A DNA stretch of 64,000 bases from Sporolactobacillus sp. THM7-4 (GTDB lineage: Bacteria; Bacillota; Bacilli; Bacillales; Sporolactobacillaceae): NCBI RefSeq assembly GCF_004153165.1, contig NZ_SEMD01000012.1:22322-86321 (forward strand), in the 5' to 3' direction. A program made the position numbers and the translations under genes. Below are positions 56,916 through 64,000 of this stretch, in pieces. The number at the start of each line of letters is the position of its first letter. Position 1 is the stretch's first letter. The notes beneath the pieces are model-generated. The model was not told the origin of the DNA. It saw only the letters and a list, made by a program, of their open reading frames with translations, and ran no database searches.

Positions 56916-57401
56916 TTATAACTTTTCATTAAAGGGCGTTTGACCAAATGTAGCTGCCAAAGCAGTAAAGTGGATATCTTCGGGTGCTTTCACAAGCAAA
57001 AATAAATTGGCAGGCGCAATCAACGCAGCCGGTGTACCATCCACAATCAACGCTACACGCCCATTGAGCATACAGTTCACGGTAAAGTCTGCTCTGCCTG
57101 TATACCCCATCAAAGGAAACAATGCTTTTGTCGGTTCCATTAATTCTTCTAGCTGAGTGGCGCTAAACGCTCCGTCAATGTGAAGATCATCTAATTTATT
57201 CTTTACATCTTGAACAATCTTAGGATCAACAATGTCACGCATGTAAAGAATTGCAACGGTTGTTTTCGTGCGAACGCCTACTTTTTTCGTTTCATAAACC
57301 ATGCTGGTTGATTTGATTCGTTTCCGAATTAACGCCACATTGACTCCCACTTCTTCCACAAATCCATCCTTTGGCCCCCGTACCGAAAGCATTCGCATCA
57401 T
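56916..57401 (-). pseudogene. GerA/SpoVAF family germination protein, internal fragment
   Basis: About 160 residues from the soluble N-terminal domain of a GerA-type A subunit: SVRGPKDGFVEEVGVNVALIRKRI, VAILYMRDIVDPKIV, LFPLMGYTGRADFTVNCMLNGRVALIVDG and the family's LIAPANLFLLVKAPED. The membrane half is absent, and the last 20 residues (HFTALAATFGQTPFNEKL) no longer match. The 5' end is joined out of frame to an amidase fragment near GCTTTCGGTA (57385-57395). The product cannot act as a germinant receptor. Confidence 0.78.
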
Positions 57402-57594
57402 CTGTACGTTCTTTCAAGCTGCGCGTAATATCTGCTGTTCTACTCATTTTAATTTGCAGGCCTTCATAATGGTTTTCCAAGAGATTTCGGATGCTATGGG
57501 AAATATTTAAGGTAATTTCTTTTTCCTGCATCCCATTGCCAATAGCTCCTGGGTCCATTCTCCCGTGACCAGGATCTAAATATAATTTAAACAT
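57382..57594 (-). pseudogene. N-acetylmuramoyl-L-alanine amidase (Amidase_3), 5' fragment
   Basis: The first 71 codons of an amidase: MFKLYLDPGHGRMDPGAIGN carries the zinc-binding His of the DPGHGG motif and is followed by QEKEITLNISHSIRNLLE (with the Glu ligand) and LKERTDDANAFG. The family normally continues with ADLFVSIH, but here the sequence switches to the GerA fragment. GAGGTGG precedes the ATG. The remainder of the open frame (to 57292) is out-of-frame GerA sequence. The 57595-57955 stretch upstream has nothing recognised. Confidence 0.78.
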
Positions 57595-57955
57595 TTTACA
57601 CCACCTCGTACAAATAAAATATGATCGAAGAGTAACGGAGGTATAGGAATTCGTCTGAGATACATATAAAAATAGGTGATGATAGGCATTACATTTCATT
57701 GAATCAGATGATTTATTTTAAAGCTAAGAAATTTTCCAAATGCGAGACCATATGTATGAGCAGCAATTAATGTTCCATATTTTTCGTGGGTCAGGCAAAC
57801 TCTTGTTCATCTAGACAGTAGGCTGATTGATTATTGATGCTTCTTTCTTAACAAAACACCTAAGTGATTCTCTGTGCATATACTGTATCATTACTACAGG
57901 ATTATGATTAAATACAACTCAATCCATACATAAAATAATCAAGGAGAGGTTAATT

Positions 57956-58408
57956 TTGAAAATTCCAAAGACAGCCAAAGTTAGTATCCCCTTTCCATCC
58001 GTATGGGGGATTGATGCTTCTATTGCGGGGAGATCCATTATTAGAGGTATACTTACCATTGATTCCATTGTAGACAACAAAGTAGTAGGTACAGTTAATT
58101 TTAGTGGTATACCTATTCCGATTAATGGGTATTGGGACGAAAGCGCTAAACAAATAAGTTTCGATTCACCATATGCCTCCTTTTTTGGCAACTTGACAAT
58201 AATTGATGAGACCGCTATAAGCATTCGGCATTTCATTTTAAGTGGACGGTTTATAATGAAACCTCCCTCTTTGCTGGCTGGTGAATACGGAAATTGGATT
58301 GCTACAACCTTTACAACCCGTTTGGGACCTCCCATATATACTAATGTTTTACCACCTGTTGGTGCCTTTTCAGTCTCAAGTATGCTCTTGGGACAGCAAT
58401 TGTTTTAA
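57956..58408 (+). CDS. Hypothetical protein, 150 residues
   Basis: No family is recognised. The protein is predicted to be beta-rich, with repeated Ile/Val-Gly-Thr alternation (ILTIDSIVDNKVVGTVNFSG) and IPIPINGYWDESAKQISFDS, which suggests a small barrel or lipocalin-like fold. No signal peptide or membrane helix is seen. The start is TTG 57956 with AAGGAGAGG about 6 bases upstream. It is transcribed opposite to the other transposon genes and ends before a terminator. Its place inside the spore-associated element makes a spore role possible, but this is only context. Confidence 0.65.
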   Translation: MKIPKTAKVSIPFPSVWGIDASIAGRSIIRGILTIDSIVDNKVVGTVNFSGIPIPINGYWDESAKQISFDSPYASFFGNLTIIDETAISIRHFILSGRFIMKPPSLLAGEYGNWIATTFTTRLGPPIYTNVLPPVGAFSVSSMLLGQQLF

Positions 58409-58426
58409 TTAGACCATGACTTTATA

Positions 58427-58462
58427 AAAACAACCTTCCTTTGTGACTAAGGTTGTTTTTTA
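58427..58462 (+). terminator. Terminator after the 150-residue hypothetical gene
   Basis: AAACAACCTT and AAGGTTGTTT form a stem followed by TTTT. The rest of the gap to the resolvase gene (58463-58657) shows nothing recognised. Confidence 0.85.
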
Positions 58463-58657
58463 AAAGTGTTCTCGAAAAATACAGCCTTGCTTTAAATCTG
58501 AGTTTAGCGTATATCTCCGTTAAAATGTACTCGGAACCCTTTGATGATCGTGCCTAGTTAGATAAACAAATATTGATACTTCCTTATAGAAATAGCCTGC
58601 TTGGTTAGGTACGTTGTTTCACAATCCCCGGAAATTTTTAATATAAGTAATGAATGC

Positions 58658-59233
58658 TTATTTTTTTCCTTCCGATAGCTTTCTATATAAAGAAGCTCTA
58701 GATACATTTGTAATTTCACAAATTTGATTTACAGTCATATTTCCTTCTTTATATAGCTTTACTGCATAATTCATTCCTGCGTGATTTTTATGATATTTCT
58801 TTAACCGTCCTTTAAACTTCCCTTCTTTCTTTGCGAGCTCAATTCCTTCACGCTGACGCATACGAATAAGGTCTCGCTCTAATTGGTTAACACCAGCCAT
58901 TACCGTAATTAAGAATTGGCTATATGGATTATCTTCTGATAAATCTAGCCATGTATCCTTAAGTGATTTTAAGCTTGCCTTTTTATTTCGTATTAAATCA
59001 ATCAATTCAAATAAATCTTGCGTACTTCGAGTGATCCGAGTTAAATCTGTAACATAAATAATGTCACCTTCCTGTAAATCCTCTAACATTTTTTGAAGTT
59101 GTTCACGATCTTTTGTGGCTCCTGAAATTTTTTCTTCATAAATAATATCCATTCCAATTTCGTTCAATTGCCGAAATTGCCTTGAAGGATTTTGGCTAGT
59201 CGAACTGACGCGTACATAACCGATTTTCTGCAA
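58658..59233 (-). CDS. tnpR: Tn1546-type serine resolvase TnpR
   Basis: A 191-residue serine recombinase. The catalytic Ser is in IGYVRVSSTSQNPSRQ, the Arg residues in VTDLTRITRSTQDL and QLERDLIRMRQREGI, and the C-terminal HTH in MTVNQICEITNVSRASLYRK. Length and sequence closely match Tn1546 resolvase. It would resolve Tn3-type cointegrates at a res site upstream. The start TTG 59233 follows GAGGTG by 6 bases; the longer frame to 59257 is less likely. No Tn3-family transposase gene is present in the window. Confidence 0.9.
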   Translation of the reverse strand: MQKIGYVRVSSTSQNPSRQFRQLNEIGMDIIYEEKISGATKDREQLQKMLEDLQEGDIIYVTDLTRITRSTQDLFELIDLIRNKKASLKSLKDTWLDLSEDNPYSQFLITVMAGVNQLERDLIRMRQREGIELAKKEGKFKGRLKKYHKNHAGMNYAVKLYKEGNMTVNQICEITNVSRASLYRKLSEGKK

Positions 59234-59346
59234 AATTTCACCTCGTTTTTGAGACAAGTCTTATGAGACACTCTTAACTATGATTGTGACTTTAAGAGAT
59301 AAATTGCACACTTTTTAAACGCTATTTTGCACTATAAGTAAATATA

Positions 59347-59392
59347 AAAAGCCTAATTTCGCAACATTAAAATTGAGAAATTAGGCTTTTTT
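59347..59392. terminator. Terminator-like hairpin right of the resolvase gene
   Basis: AAAAGCCTAATTTC pairs with GAAATTAGGCTTTT around a 16-base loop, followed by TTCG. It resembles the hairpin at 51687-51731. The gap 59234-59652 also probably holds the former res site; its AT-rich remainder shows no gene. Confidence 0.7.
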
Positions 59393-59652
59393 CGTTGATC
59401 AATTAAATATCCCTTTAATGGAATAACTTAGATATGGCCTCAGCCTTAAAATTGGTTAATTTGTTGTTTAACTAACGCACACTTAGTTTATGTATAAATA
59501 TCCACGAACTTATGTGAAAATTATTTCATAAGATATAATTAATTGGAAAAATTCCTCTTCAAGGTTATTTGTCACATTATCTATATCTTCAAAATCCAGG
59601 TCAGTTTTCTTGTAATTATTACCATAAAATCTTTTCGTTACAGCTCTTTAAT

Positions 59653-59988
59653 TCAGAAATCCTCTCCATGTTCTTTACCCCATGTATGCATAAGTTTTAA
59701 GATAGGCATTAGTGTATTTCCTTTACCAGTTAAAGAATATTCGACTTTCGGTGGTACTGTATTATATTGAGTTCGTTTAATTAAGTCATCTTCTTCAAGT
59801 TCTTTTAATTGTTTAGTCATTACTTTATGGCTTACACCAGGAAGCACATTATGTATTTCACTATACCTTAATGTACCATCTATACCTAAATGCCATAAAA
59901 TCACACTCTTCCATTTATTCCCTATTTTTGTTAATATATATTCAATTGAACATTTTAATTTCCCTGTACTATCTATTGGAGTATCCAT
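59653..59988 (-). CDS. HxlR family transcriptional regulator
   Basis: A 111-residue winged-helix regulator with CSIEYILTKIGNKWKSVILWHL at the N-terminus (the HxlR Cys is present), RYSEIHNVLPGVSHKVMTKQL as the recognition helix region and the wing PPKVEYSLTGKG. It is divergent from a VOC-family gene, with direct-repeat operators in between. Members with this Cys sense aldehydes, quinones or disulfide stress. Codon use is strongly AT-biased compared with the chromosome left of 49 kb, which suggests transfer. Confidence 0.9.
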   Translation of the reverse strand: MDTPIDSTGKLKCSIEYILTKIGNKWKSVILWHLGIDGTLRYSEIHNVLPGVSHKVMTKQLKELEEDDLIKRTQYNTVPPKVEYSLTGKGNTLMPILKLMHTWGKEHGEDF

Positions 59989-60031
59989 TCAAATATTCAG
60001 CCCTTTCTTACCTTTTGGTTAGTTTCTCACA

Positions 60032-60073
60032 AAAAAGTGCGTTCTTCCATAAATAAAAAGTGCGAAATATAAT
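60032..60073 (+). promoter_or_regulatory. Direct repeats and -10 between hxlR and the VOC gene
   Basis: AAAAAGTGCG occurs at 60032-60041 and 60055-60064, 23 bases apart, followed by TATAAT at 60068-60073. This is a plausible HxlR operator pair over the VOC gene promoter; inference. Confidence 0.5.
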
Positions 60074-60128
60074 ATTTATGTGTTTGATAGTAAACACTAA
60101 ATCAATAAATCATGGAGGAATGCAAATT

Positions 60129-60623
60129 ATGTTCACATATCCTAAAACATTTTCTCATATTGGTCTTTCAGTACCTAACTTAGATCAAGCTGTTAAATTT
60201 TATACTGAAGTGTTCGGTTGGTATGTTATTATGGAGCCTTCTGAAGTAGAAAATGATGACACACCTATTGGTCAAATGTGTAGAGATGTATTTGGGGAAA
60301 ACTGGGATAAATTTAGAATTGCACATTTAGCAACAGGAGATAAAATCGGCGTAGAAATGTTTGAGTTTCCTGAAAACGACACACCTAAAAATAACTTTGA
60401 ATATTGGAAAACAGGTATTTTCCATTTCTGTATTCAAGATCCAGACATCGAAGGTCTCGTAGAAAAAATTAAGCAACACGGTGGTAAACAGCGTATGCCT
60501 ATTAGAGAGTATTATCCAGGAGAAAAACCATATAAAATGGTTTACGTTGAAGATCCATTTGGAAATATTTTTGAAATTTACACTCATAGTTATGAATTAA
60601 CTTATTCACAAGGTGCATATTAA
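60129..60623 (+). CDS. VOC superfamily protein (glyoxalase/dioxygenase-like)
   Basis: A 165-residue single-module VOC protein with FSHIGLSVPNLDQAVKFYTE, DKIGVEMFEFPE, IFHFCIQDPDIEGLVEKI and VYVEDPFGNIFEIYTHSYE. The metal-ligand positions His, Glu, His and Glu are present. The family includes lactoylglutathione lyases and thiol-dependent resistance enzymes. It is the likely target of the divergent HxlR regulator. ATG 60129 is 10 bases after GGAGGA; an upstream ATG at 60120 is too close to it. A strong terminator follows. Confidence 0.85.
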   Translation: MFTYPKTFSHIGLSVPNLDQAVKFYTEVFGWYVIMEPSEVENDDTPIGQMCRDVFGENWDKFRIAHLATGDKIGVEMFEFPENDTPKNNFEYWKTGIFHFCIQDPDIEGLVEKIKQHGGKQRMPIREYYPGEKPYKMVYVEDPFGNIFEIYTHSYELTYSQGAY

Positions 60624-60639
60624 TAAATGATCTTTCTCC

Positions 60640-60671
60640 ACCAGCAAAATCTTTGCTGGTGTTTCTTTTTA
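60640..60671 (+). terminator. Terminator of the VOC gene
   Basis: ACCAGCAAA and TTTGCTGGT form a perfect 9-bp stem with a 3-base loop, followed by GTTTCTTTTT. Confidence 0.9.
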
Positions 60672-60952
60672 TCCATATGATGCTTAAATCACTAATTTCA
60701 TTACCCCACCACATTCACAAAATCCGAAACGGTTTATTAAACTGCCAGTTAGGTTAAGTGAATACTCTCACAATACATTCAACCATTACGATTTCCTTTA
60801 AATATGTTGTGCAACAATCTGGCCCGATTGCGGAACAAAATCAAAAAAGCAACCCGTCAATATTTCTTAAACCCAATATTTTGTTCCAAAACTCATCCTT
60901 TTCTGAACACGCACTTTTTTACTCTCTAAGAAGTGTCTTTTATTGTTATAAA

Positions 60953-61015
60953 TGTAACATAACTCTGTTCATTAATCTATGTTCATTAACCATATGTCTG
61001 TAAACTTATGTTACA
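60953..61015. other. Candidate res site of the Tn552-like resolvase
   Basis: TGTAACATAA (60953-60962) and TTATGTTACA (61006-61015) are perfect inverted repeats. Between them TGTTCATTAA occurs twice in direct order (60966-60975 and 60980-60989). A second inverted pair GGAACAAAAT/ATTTTGTTCC lies at 60832-60886. Paired sites just upstream of a serine resolvase gene are the expected layout of res; function is inferred. Confidence 0.5.
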
Positions 61016-61052
61016 ATGAAATCAAAGGTAAAATCAGAAAAGAGTGGTTTTA

Positions 61053-61607
61053 GTGTTAATTGGATATGCACGTGTATCAACGGGATTACAAAATTTGGAT
61101 TTACAAACAGATGCGTTAACGCAACATGGTTGCACAAAAATTTTTCACGACAAAATAAGTGGAGCACAAAAACAATGTCCCGGTCTGGAAGAAGCACTTA
61201 AGTATGCACGTAAAGGCGATACAATTGTGGTTTGGCGATTGGATAGGCTAGGACGCAATATGCAAGATTTGATTCAAATTGTGAACAGCTTAAATGAACG
61301 AGGTATTGGCTTCCATAGTCTGCAAGAAAATATAACAATGGACAAAAGCAATGCGACGGGGCAATTAATGTTTCACTTGTTCGCAGCGTTTGCCGAATTT
61401 GAACGTAATTTGATCGAGGAACGCTCGGCTGCTGGACGAGTAGCTGCAAAAGCACGTGGACGTCTAGGCGGACGTCCTGAGAAGTATGGATCAAAAGATA
61501 TTGAAATGATGAAGGCTTTAATTGAAAGTGGCACACCGATTAAAGATGTTGCGGAAAAATGGGGTGTGTCTCGCACGACGATTTATCGCTATTTAGAAAG
61601 ACAGTAA
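61053..61607 (+). CDS. Serine recombinase (resolvase/invertase) of the Tn552-like element
   Basis: A 184-residue serine recombinase with IGYARVSTGLQNLDLQTDAL (catalytic Ser), VVWRLDRLGRNMQDL, ERNLIEERSAAGR and the C-terminal HTH IKDVAEKWGVSRTTIYRYL. It resembles the Bin-type resolvases of staphylococcal Tn552. Start GTG 61053 is preferred (AAGAGTGG upstream); GTG 61044 is also in frame. It lies 19 bases before the transposase gene and is probably cotranscribed. Confidence 0.9.
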   Translation: MLIGYARVSTGLQNLDLQTDALTQHGCTKIFHDKISGAQKQCPGLEEALKYARKGDTIVVWRLDRLGRNMQDLIQIVNSLNERGIGFHSLQENITMDKSNATGQLMFHLFAAFAEFERNLIEERSAAGRVAAKARGRLGGRPEKYGSKDIEMMKALIESGTPIKDVAEKWGVSRTTIYRYLERQ

Positions 61608-61626
61608 ATCGGAAGGATTGATGTCT

Positions 61627-63072
61627 ATGAAAAATGAACATCCTCCATTAACAGCTTATTCAGAAGAACAACGACAAGCAGGGATGATAAAGTATAAAAT
61701 CATTGCACCTTATCTTATCAACGAAAAAACATTAACTGTCATTACAAAAGAAACCGGTATTGCAAAAAGAACGCTGCAATACTGGATTCAGGACTATAAA
61801 CAATTTGGATTAAAGGGTTTAATTCGAAAAACAAGAAGTGATGCCGGAAAAATACATTTAGAACCGGAAATTGTCTCCTCAATTGAACAACTGATTTTGA
61901 AGTACAAAAGGAATTCACTGACGTCTATTCATCGAATGATCTGCGAGCAATGTCAGAAAAAGGGCTGGCAAAAACCGAGTTATTATCAAGTGTATAAGGT
62001 ATCGCAGTCCATGTCTCCAAGCTTGAAAAAGTTAGCGCATGATGGTCAAAAAGCATACGATGATCAATATGATTTAATTCATCGAAGAGAAGCAATCTAT
62101 CCCAATGAAATTTGGCAAGCTGACCATACCCCATTAGATATTATAGTTTTAAATGAAAAAGGAAAACCAGAAAGACCTTGGCTAACAATTATTTTAGATG
62201 ATTACAGCCGGGCAATCGCTGGATATTTCTTAACCTTTCAAAACCCCTCTGCAATACATACATCTTTAGTCTTACACCAAGCAATATGGAAAAAAAGTAA
62301 TTCCGATTGGCAAATATGTGGTATCCCTGAAATATTTTATACAGACCATGGAAGTGACTTTACGTCCAACCATTTGGAGCAAGTAGCAGTTGATTTGAAA
62401 ATTAACCTAGTCTTTTCTGCAATTGGTGTTCCAAGAGGGCGAGGGAAAATAGAAAGATTCTTTTTAACCATTAATCAATTATTTTTACAAGATTTACCCG
62501 GTTATTTGGGAAATCAGAATACTACCGCACTTCTTACTCTTAAGGAACTCGATGAAAGGTTATTGAATTTCATCATATATAGCTATCACCATAGGGTTCA
62601 TGGTACAACAAAAAAAGAACCGATACATGCTTGGAATAATGGATTTCTTCCCAATATGCCCGAGAGTTTGGAAAGTCTTGATCTATTATTGCTAAATGTA
62701 GCAAAACCAAGGAAGGTTCATTCTGATGGGATACACTTCCAAGGACTAAGATATATAGATACAAACCTAGCTGCATACGTTGGTGAAACAGTTATTATTC
62801 GTTATGATCCAAGAGACATTGCAGAGATTCGAGTGTTCTATCAAGATAAATACTTATGTACAGCTATCTCACCTGAAATTTCCGATTATACAGTAGATTT
62901 AAAGGATATTGTTTCAGCGAGAAATAAAATACGAAAAAATCTAAAGGAACAACTTGATTCCCGAAAAACTGTTGCAGAAGAAATTACCTTGTCAAAGCAA
63001 AAGGATCTAGAGAACAAAATAGATAAATCTAATTCTAAAAAGTCGAAACTGAAGAGGTATTTCAATGAATAG
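61627..63072 (+). CDS. DDE transposase of the Tn552/TniA/TnsB family (p480-like)
   Basis: A 481-residue transposase. An N-terminal HTH (TKETGIAKRTLQYWIQDYKQ) is followed by a retroviral-type integrase core: IWQADHTPLDI (first Asp), FYTDHGSDF (second Asp), VPRGRGKIERFFLTI (Glu). A Mu transposase-like C-terminal barrel and a charged tail follow. Size agrees with the Tn552 p480 protein. ATG 61627 has GGAAGGA 9 bases upstream. Its stop overlaps the start of the ATPase gene by 8 bases, so both are coupled. Confidence 0.92.
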   Translation: MKNEHPPLTAYSEEQRQAGMIKYKIIAPYLINEKTLTVITKETGIAKRTLQYWIQDYKQFGLKGLIRKTRSDAGKIHLEPEIVSSIEQLILKYKRNSLTSIHRMICEQCQKKGWQKPSYYQVYKVSQSMSPSLKKLAHDGQKAYDDQYDLIHRREAIYPNEIWQADHTPLDIIVLNEKGKPERPWLTIILDDYSRAIAGYFLTFQNPSAIHTSLVLHQAIWKKSNSDWQICGIPEIFYTDHGSDFTSNHLEQVAVDLKINLVFSAIGVPRGRGKIERFFLTINQLFLQDLPGYLGNQNTTALLTLKELDERLLNFIIYSYHHRVHGTTKKEPIHAWNNGFLPNMPESLESLDLLLLNVAKPRKVHSDGIHFQGLRYIDTNLAAYVGETVIIRYDPRDIAEIRVFYQDKYLCTAISPEISDYTVDLKDIVSARNKIRKNLKEQLDSRKTVAEEITLSKQKDLENKIDKSNSKKSKLKRYFNE

Positions 63073-63877
63073 AGGACAAATATTTATTGAAACAAAAGAA
63101 TATAAGAGATTTAAAGAGTTTTGTGATGCATGTATTAAATATAAATATATTGGTATTTGTTATGGATTACCAGGTGTCGGAAAAACATTGTCATCAAGAT
63201 ATTATTCAAATTGGGATTCCATTGAAAAGCAAATAGCTTATAAAAAAGCAAACGAAATTGGCCTAAGCGCAAATGAAAAGATACTCGAAGCTAGAACAAT
63301 TTTTTATACAGCTCCAGCAGTACGAGCGACTAAAATGACTGATCAGATCCGTTCTATTGGAATTAGAATGAATATGGTTAGAACTATGTATAAGGTACTT
63401 ACTAAAGGAGAAGAAGAAAATTACTCCACCAATGCTTTTGAAGATATCGACTTGATTATTGTTGATGAAATAGATCGACTAAAAGTGCAAAATTTAGAAC
63501 AACTTAGGGATATCTATGATCGAAATAATATAGCGATGATATTAATTGGAATGCCTGGCATTGAGAAGCGATTAGCTCGATATCCCCAACTCTACTCTAG
63601 AATTGGGTTTGCTCATGAGTTTGATAAACTAAGTAAGGATGAAACTCATCATATCTTGGAGTATAAATGGGAAGAATTAGGGCTCTCTGTAAAGCTTGAG
63701 GATTTTTCTGATTATGAAGCAATAACCAGTATAATAAAGATTACTGGTGGAAATTTTAGGCTCATACAAAGACTGTTCACCCAGATTGAAAGAATACTTG
63801 AAATTAATAAGCTTGAAACGATAACAACAGAAGTTGTTGAAGCCGCACGGGATAGCCTAGTAATCGGAATAAAGTAA
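63065..63877 (+). CDS. AAA+ transposition ATPase (p271/TniB-like)
   Basis: A 270-residue ATPase with Walker A YGLPGVGKTLSSR (about residues 39-46), Walker B LIIVDEIDRL, sensor-like ILIGMPGIEKRL and arginine-containing LYSRIGFAHEFD. It corresponds to Tn552 p271 and the TniB/TnsC group, which select target DNA and activate the DDE transposase. It starts inside the end of the transposase gene. No blaZ or other resistance cargo is seen next to it, unlike Tn552. Confidence 0.92.
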   Translation: MNRGQIFIETKEYKRFKEFCDACIKYKYIGICYGLPGVGKTLSSRYYSNWDSIEKQIAYKKANEIGLSANEKILEARTIFYTAPAVRATKMTDQIRSIGIRMNMVRTMYKVLTKGEEENYSTNAFEDIDLIIVDEIDRLKVQNLEQLRDIYDRNNIAMILIGMPGIEKRLARYPQLYSRIGFAHEFDKLSKDETHHILEYKWEELGLSVKLEDFSDYEAITSIIKITGGNFRLIQRLFTQIERILEINKLETITTEVVEAARDSLVIGIK

Positions 63878-63921
63878 GCGTCAAATAATCCCCACCTACA
63901 AAAAGGGTGGGGATCGATGTA

Positions 63922-63999
63922 TTATTCACTTGTAGGCAATTTGCATTCTGAAGGAATGGAATCAGACCAGGGCAGAAGCTCATCCAATGCTTCTGCCGT
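63922..63999 (-). CDS. IS66 family transposase, C-terminal end (continues past window)
   Basis: The last 25 codons read TAEALDELLPWSDSIPSECK followed by LPTSE and TAA. The LLPWS...IP..C.LP ending is characteristic of IS66 TnpC transposases. The gene runs out of the window to the right, so its integrity is unknown. It converges with the Tn552-like ATPase gene. Confidence 0.65.
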   Translation of the reverse strand, partial: TAEALDELLPWSDSIPSECKLPTSE

Positions 64000-64000
64000 C

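Larger units (their letters stand above)
51635..59300. mobile_element. Degraded Tn1546-like transposon carrying spoVA2mob-type genes
   Basis: The left boundary is the Tn1546-type terminal repeat, and a Tn1546-type resolvase lies at the right. Between them are a truncated DUF421 gene, an ISL3 insertion, cardiolipin synthase, a DUF421 remnant, a YhcN/YlaJ lipoprotein gene, DUF1657, a GerA fragment and an amidase fragment. DUF1657, YhcN/YlaJ and DUF421 flank spoVAC-spoVAD-spoVAEb in the mobile spoVA2mob operon, which raises spore heat resistance in Bacillus. Here that core, tnpA and the right terminal repeat are missing. The right limit is only estimated from the end of the resolvase gene and its upstream region. 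Confidence 0.75.
60750..63920 (+). mobile_element. Tn552-like transposition module
   Basis: Three genes in the order resolvase, DDE transposase and AAA+ ATPase, with a candidate res site upstream, form a Tn552-type set. Exact ends could not be fixed by eye; the left end is placed in the AT-rich stretch after the VOC terminator and the right end near the hairpin at 63888-63914 (ATCCCCACC/GGTGGGGAT). No cargo is visible within the set. Confidence 0.7.

Overview
The window is a chromosomal segment of a spore-forming, low-to-mid GC Bacillota, most likely of the Bacillales. The evidence is the Bacillus-type block mrfA-mrfB-ypsA-gpsB-rnpB-ypsC, a class B RNase P RNA, parE-parC, a YjcZ-family spore peptide, a guanine riboswitch in front of xpt, and frequent TTG/GTG starts behind strong AGGAGG-like ribosome sites. 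A Sporolactobacillus-like relative is possible but cannot be proved from this sequence.

Layout. 1-8 kb: end of a molybdate-binding protein gene, a heterodimeric ABC exporter, an alpha/beta hydrolase and a YhgE/Pip membrane protein. 8-13 kb: menaquinone genes menF-menD-menH-menC, without menB and menE. 13-25 kb: a YyaL-type protein, a HAD phosphatase, a sirtuin, the MrfAB repair pair, ypsA, gpsB, rnpB, ypsC and an M32 carboxypeptidase. 25-31 kb: topoisomerase IV and two FluC genes. 31-44 kb: a YumC-type reductase, a frameshifted methyltransferase, a replication terminator protein (rtp) homologue, an MFS sugar transporter, a MarR/ring-cleaving dioxygenase pair with two matching operators, EXLDI and CorA proteins, xpt, and a XerS-like recombinase with a dif-like palindrome next to it. 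44-51.4 kb, almost all on the minus strand: acetoacetate/short-chain fatty acid genes (thiolase, scoA, scoB, broken atoE) with a CcpA cre site, then a SufR-like regulator, folE and a short-chain reductase.

Replication terminus. Rtp, XerS, the dif-like site and parEC lie close together. Genes run mostly on the plus strand left of about 42 kb and on the minus strand right of about 44 kb. This is the pattern expected where two replication forks meet, so the terminus is inferred to lie near 43 kb.

Mobile region (51.6 kb to the end). It is AT-richer and starts with a Tn1546-type terminal repeat. It contains a Tn1546-type resolvase plus DUF421, cardiolipin synthase, YhcN/YlaJ lipoprotein, DUF1657, GerA and amidase genes or fragments. 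This is read as a decayed spoVA2mob-type (spore heat resistance) transposon that has lost its tnpA and the spoVAC-spoVAD-spoVAEb core; an ISL3 element with an 8-bp target duplication sits inside it. To the right are an HxlR/glyoxalase pair, a Tn552-like transposition module (resolvase, p480, p271) and the end of an IS66 transposase gene.
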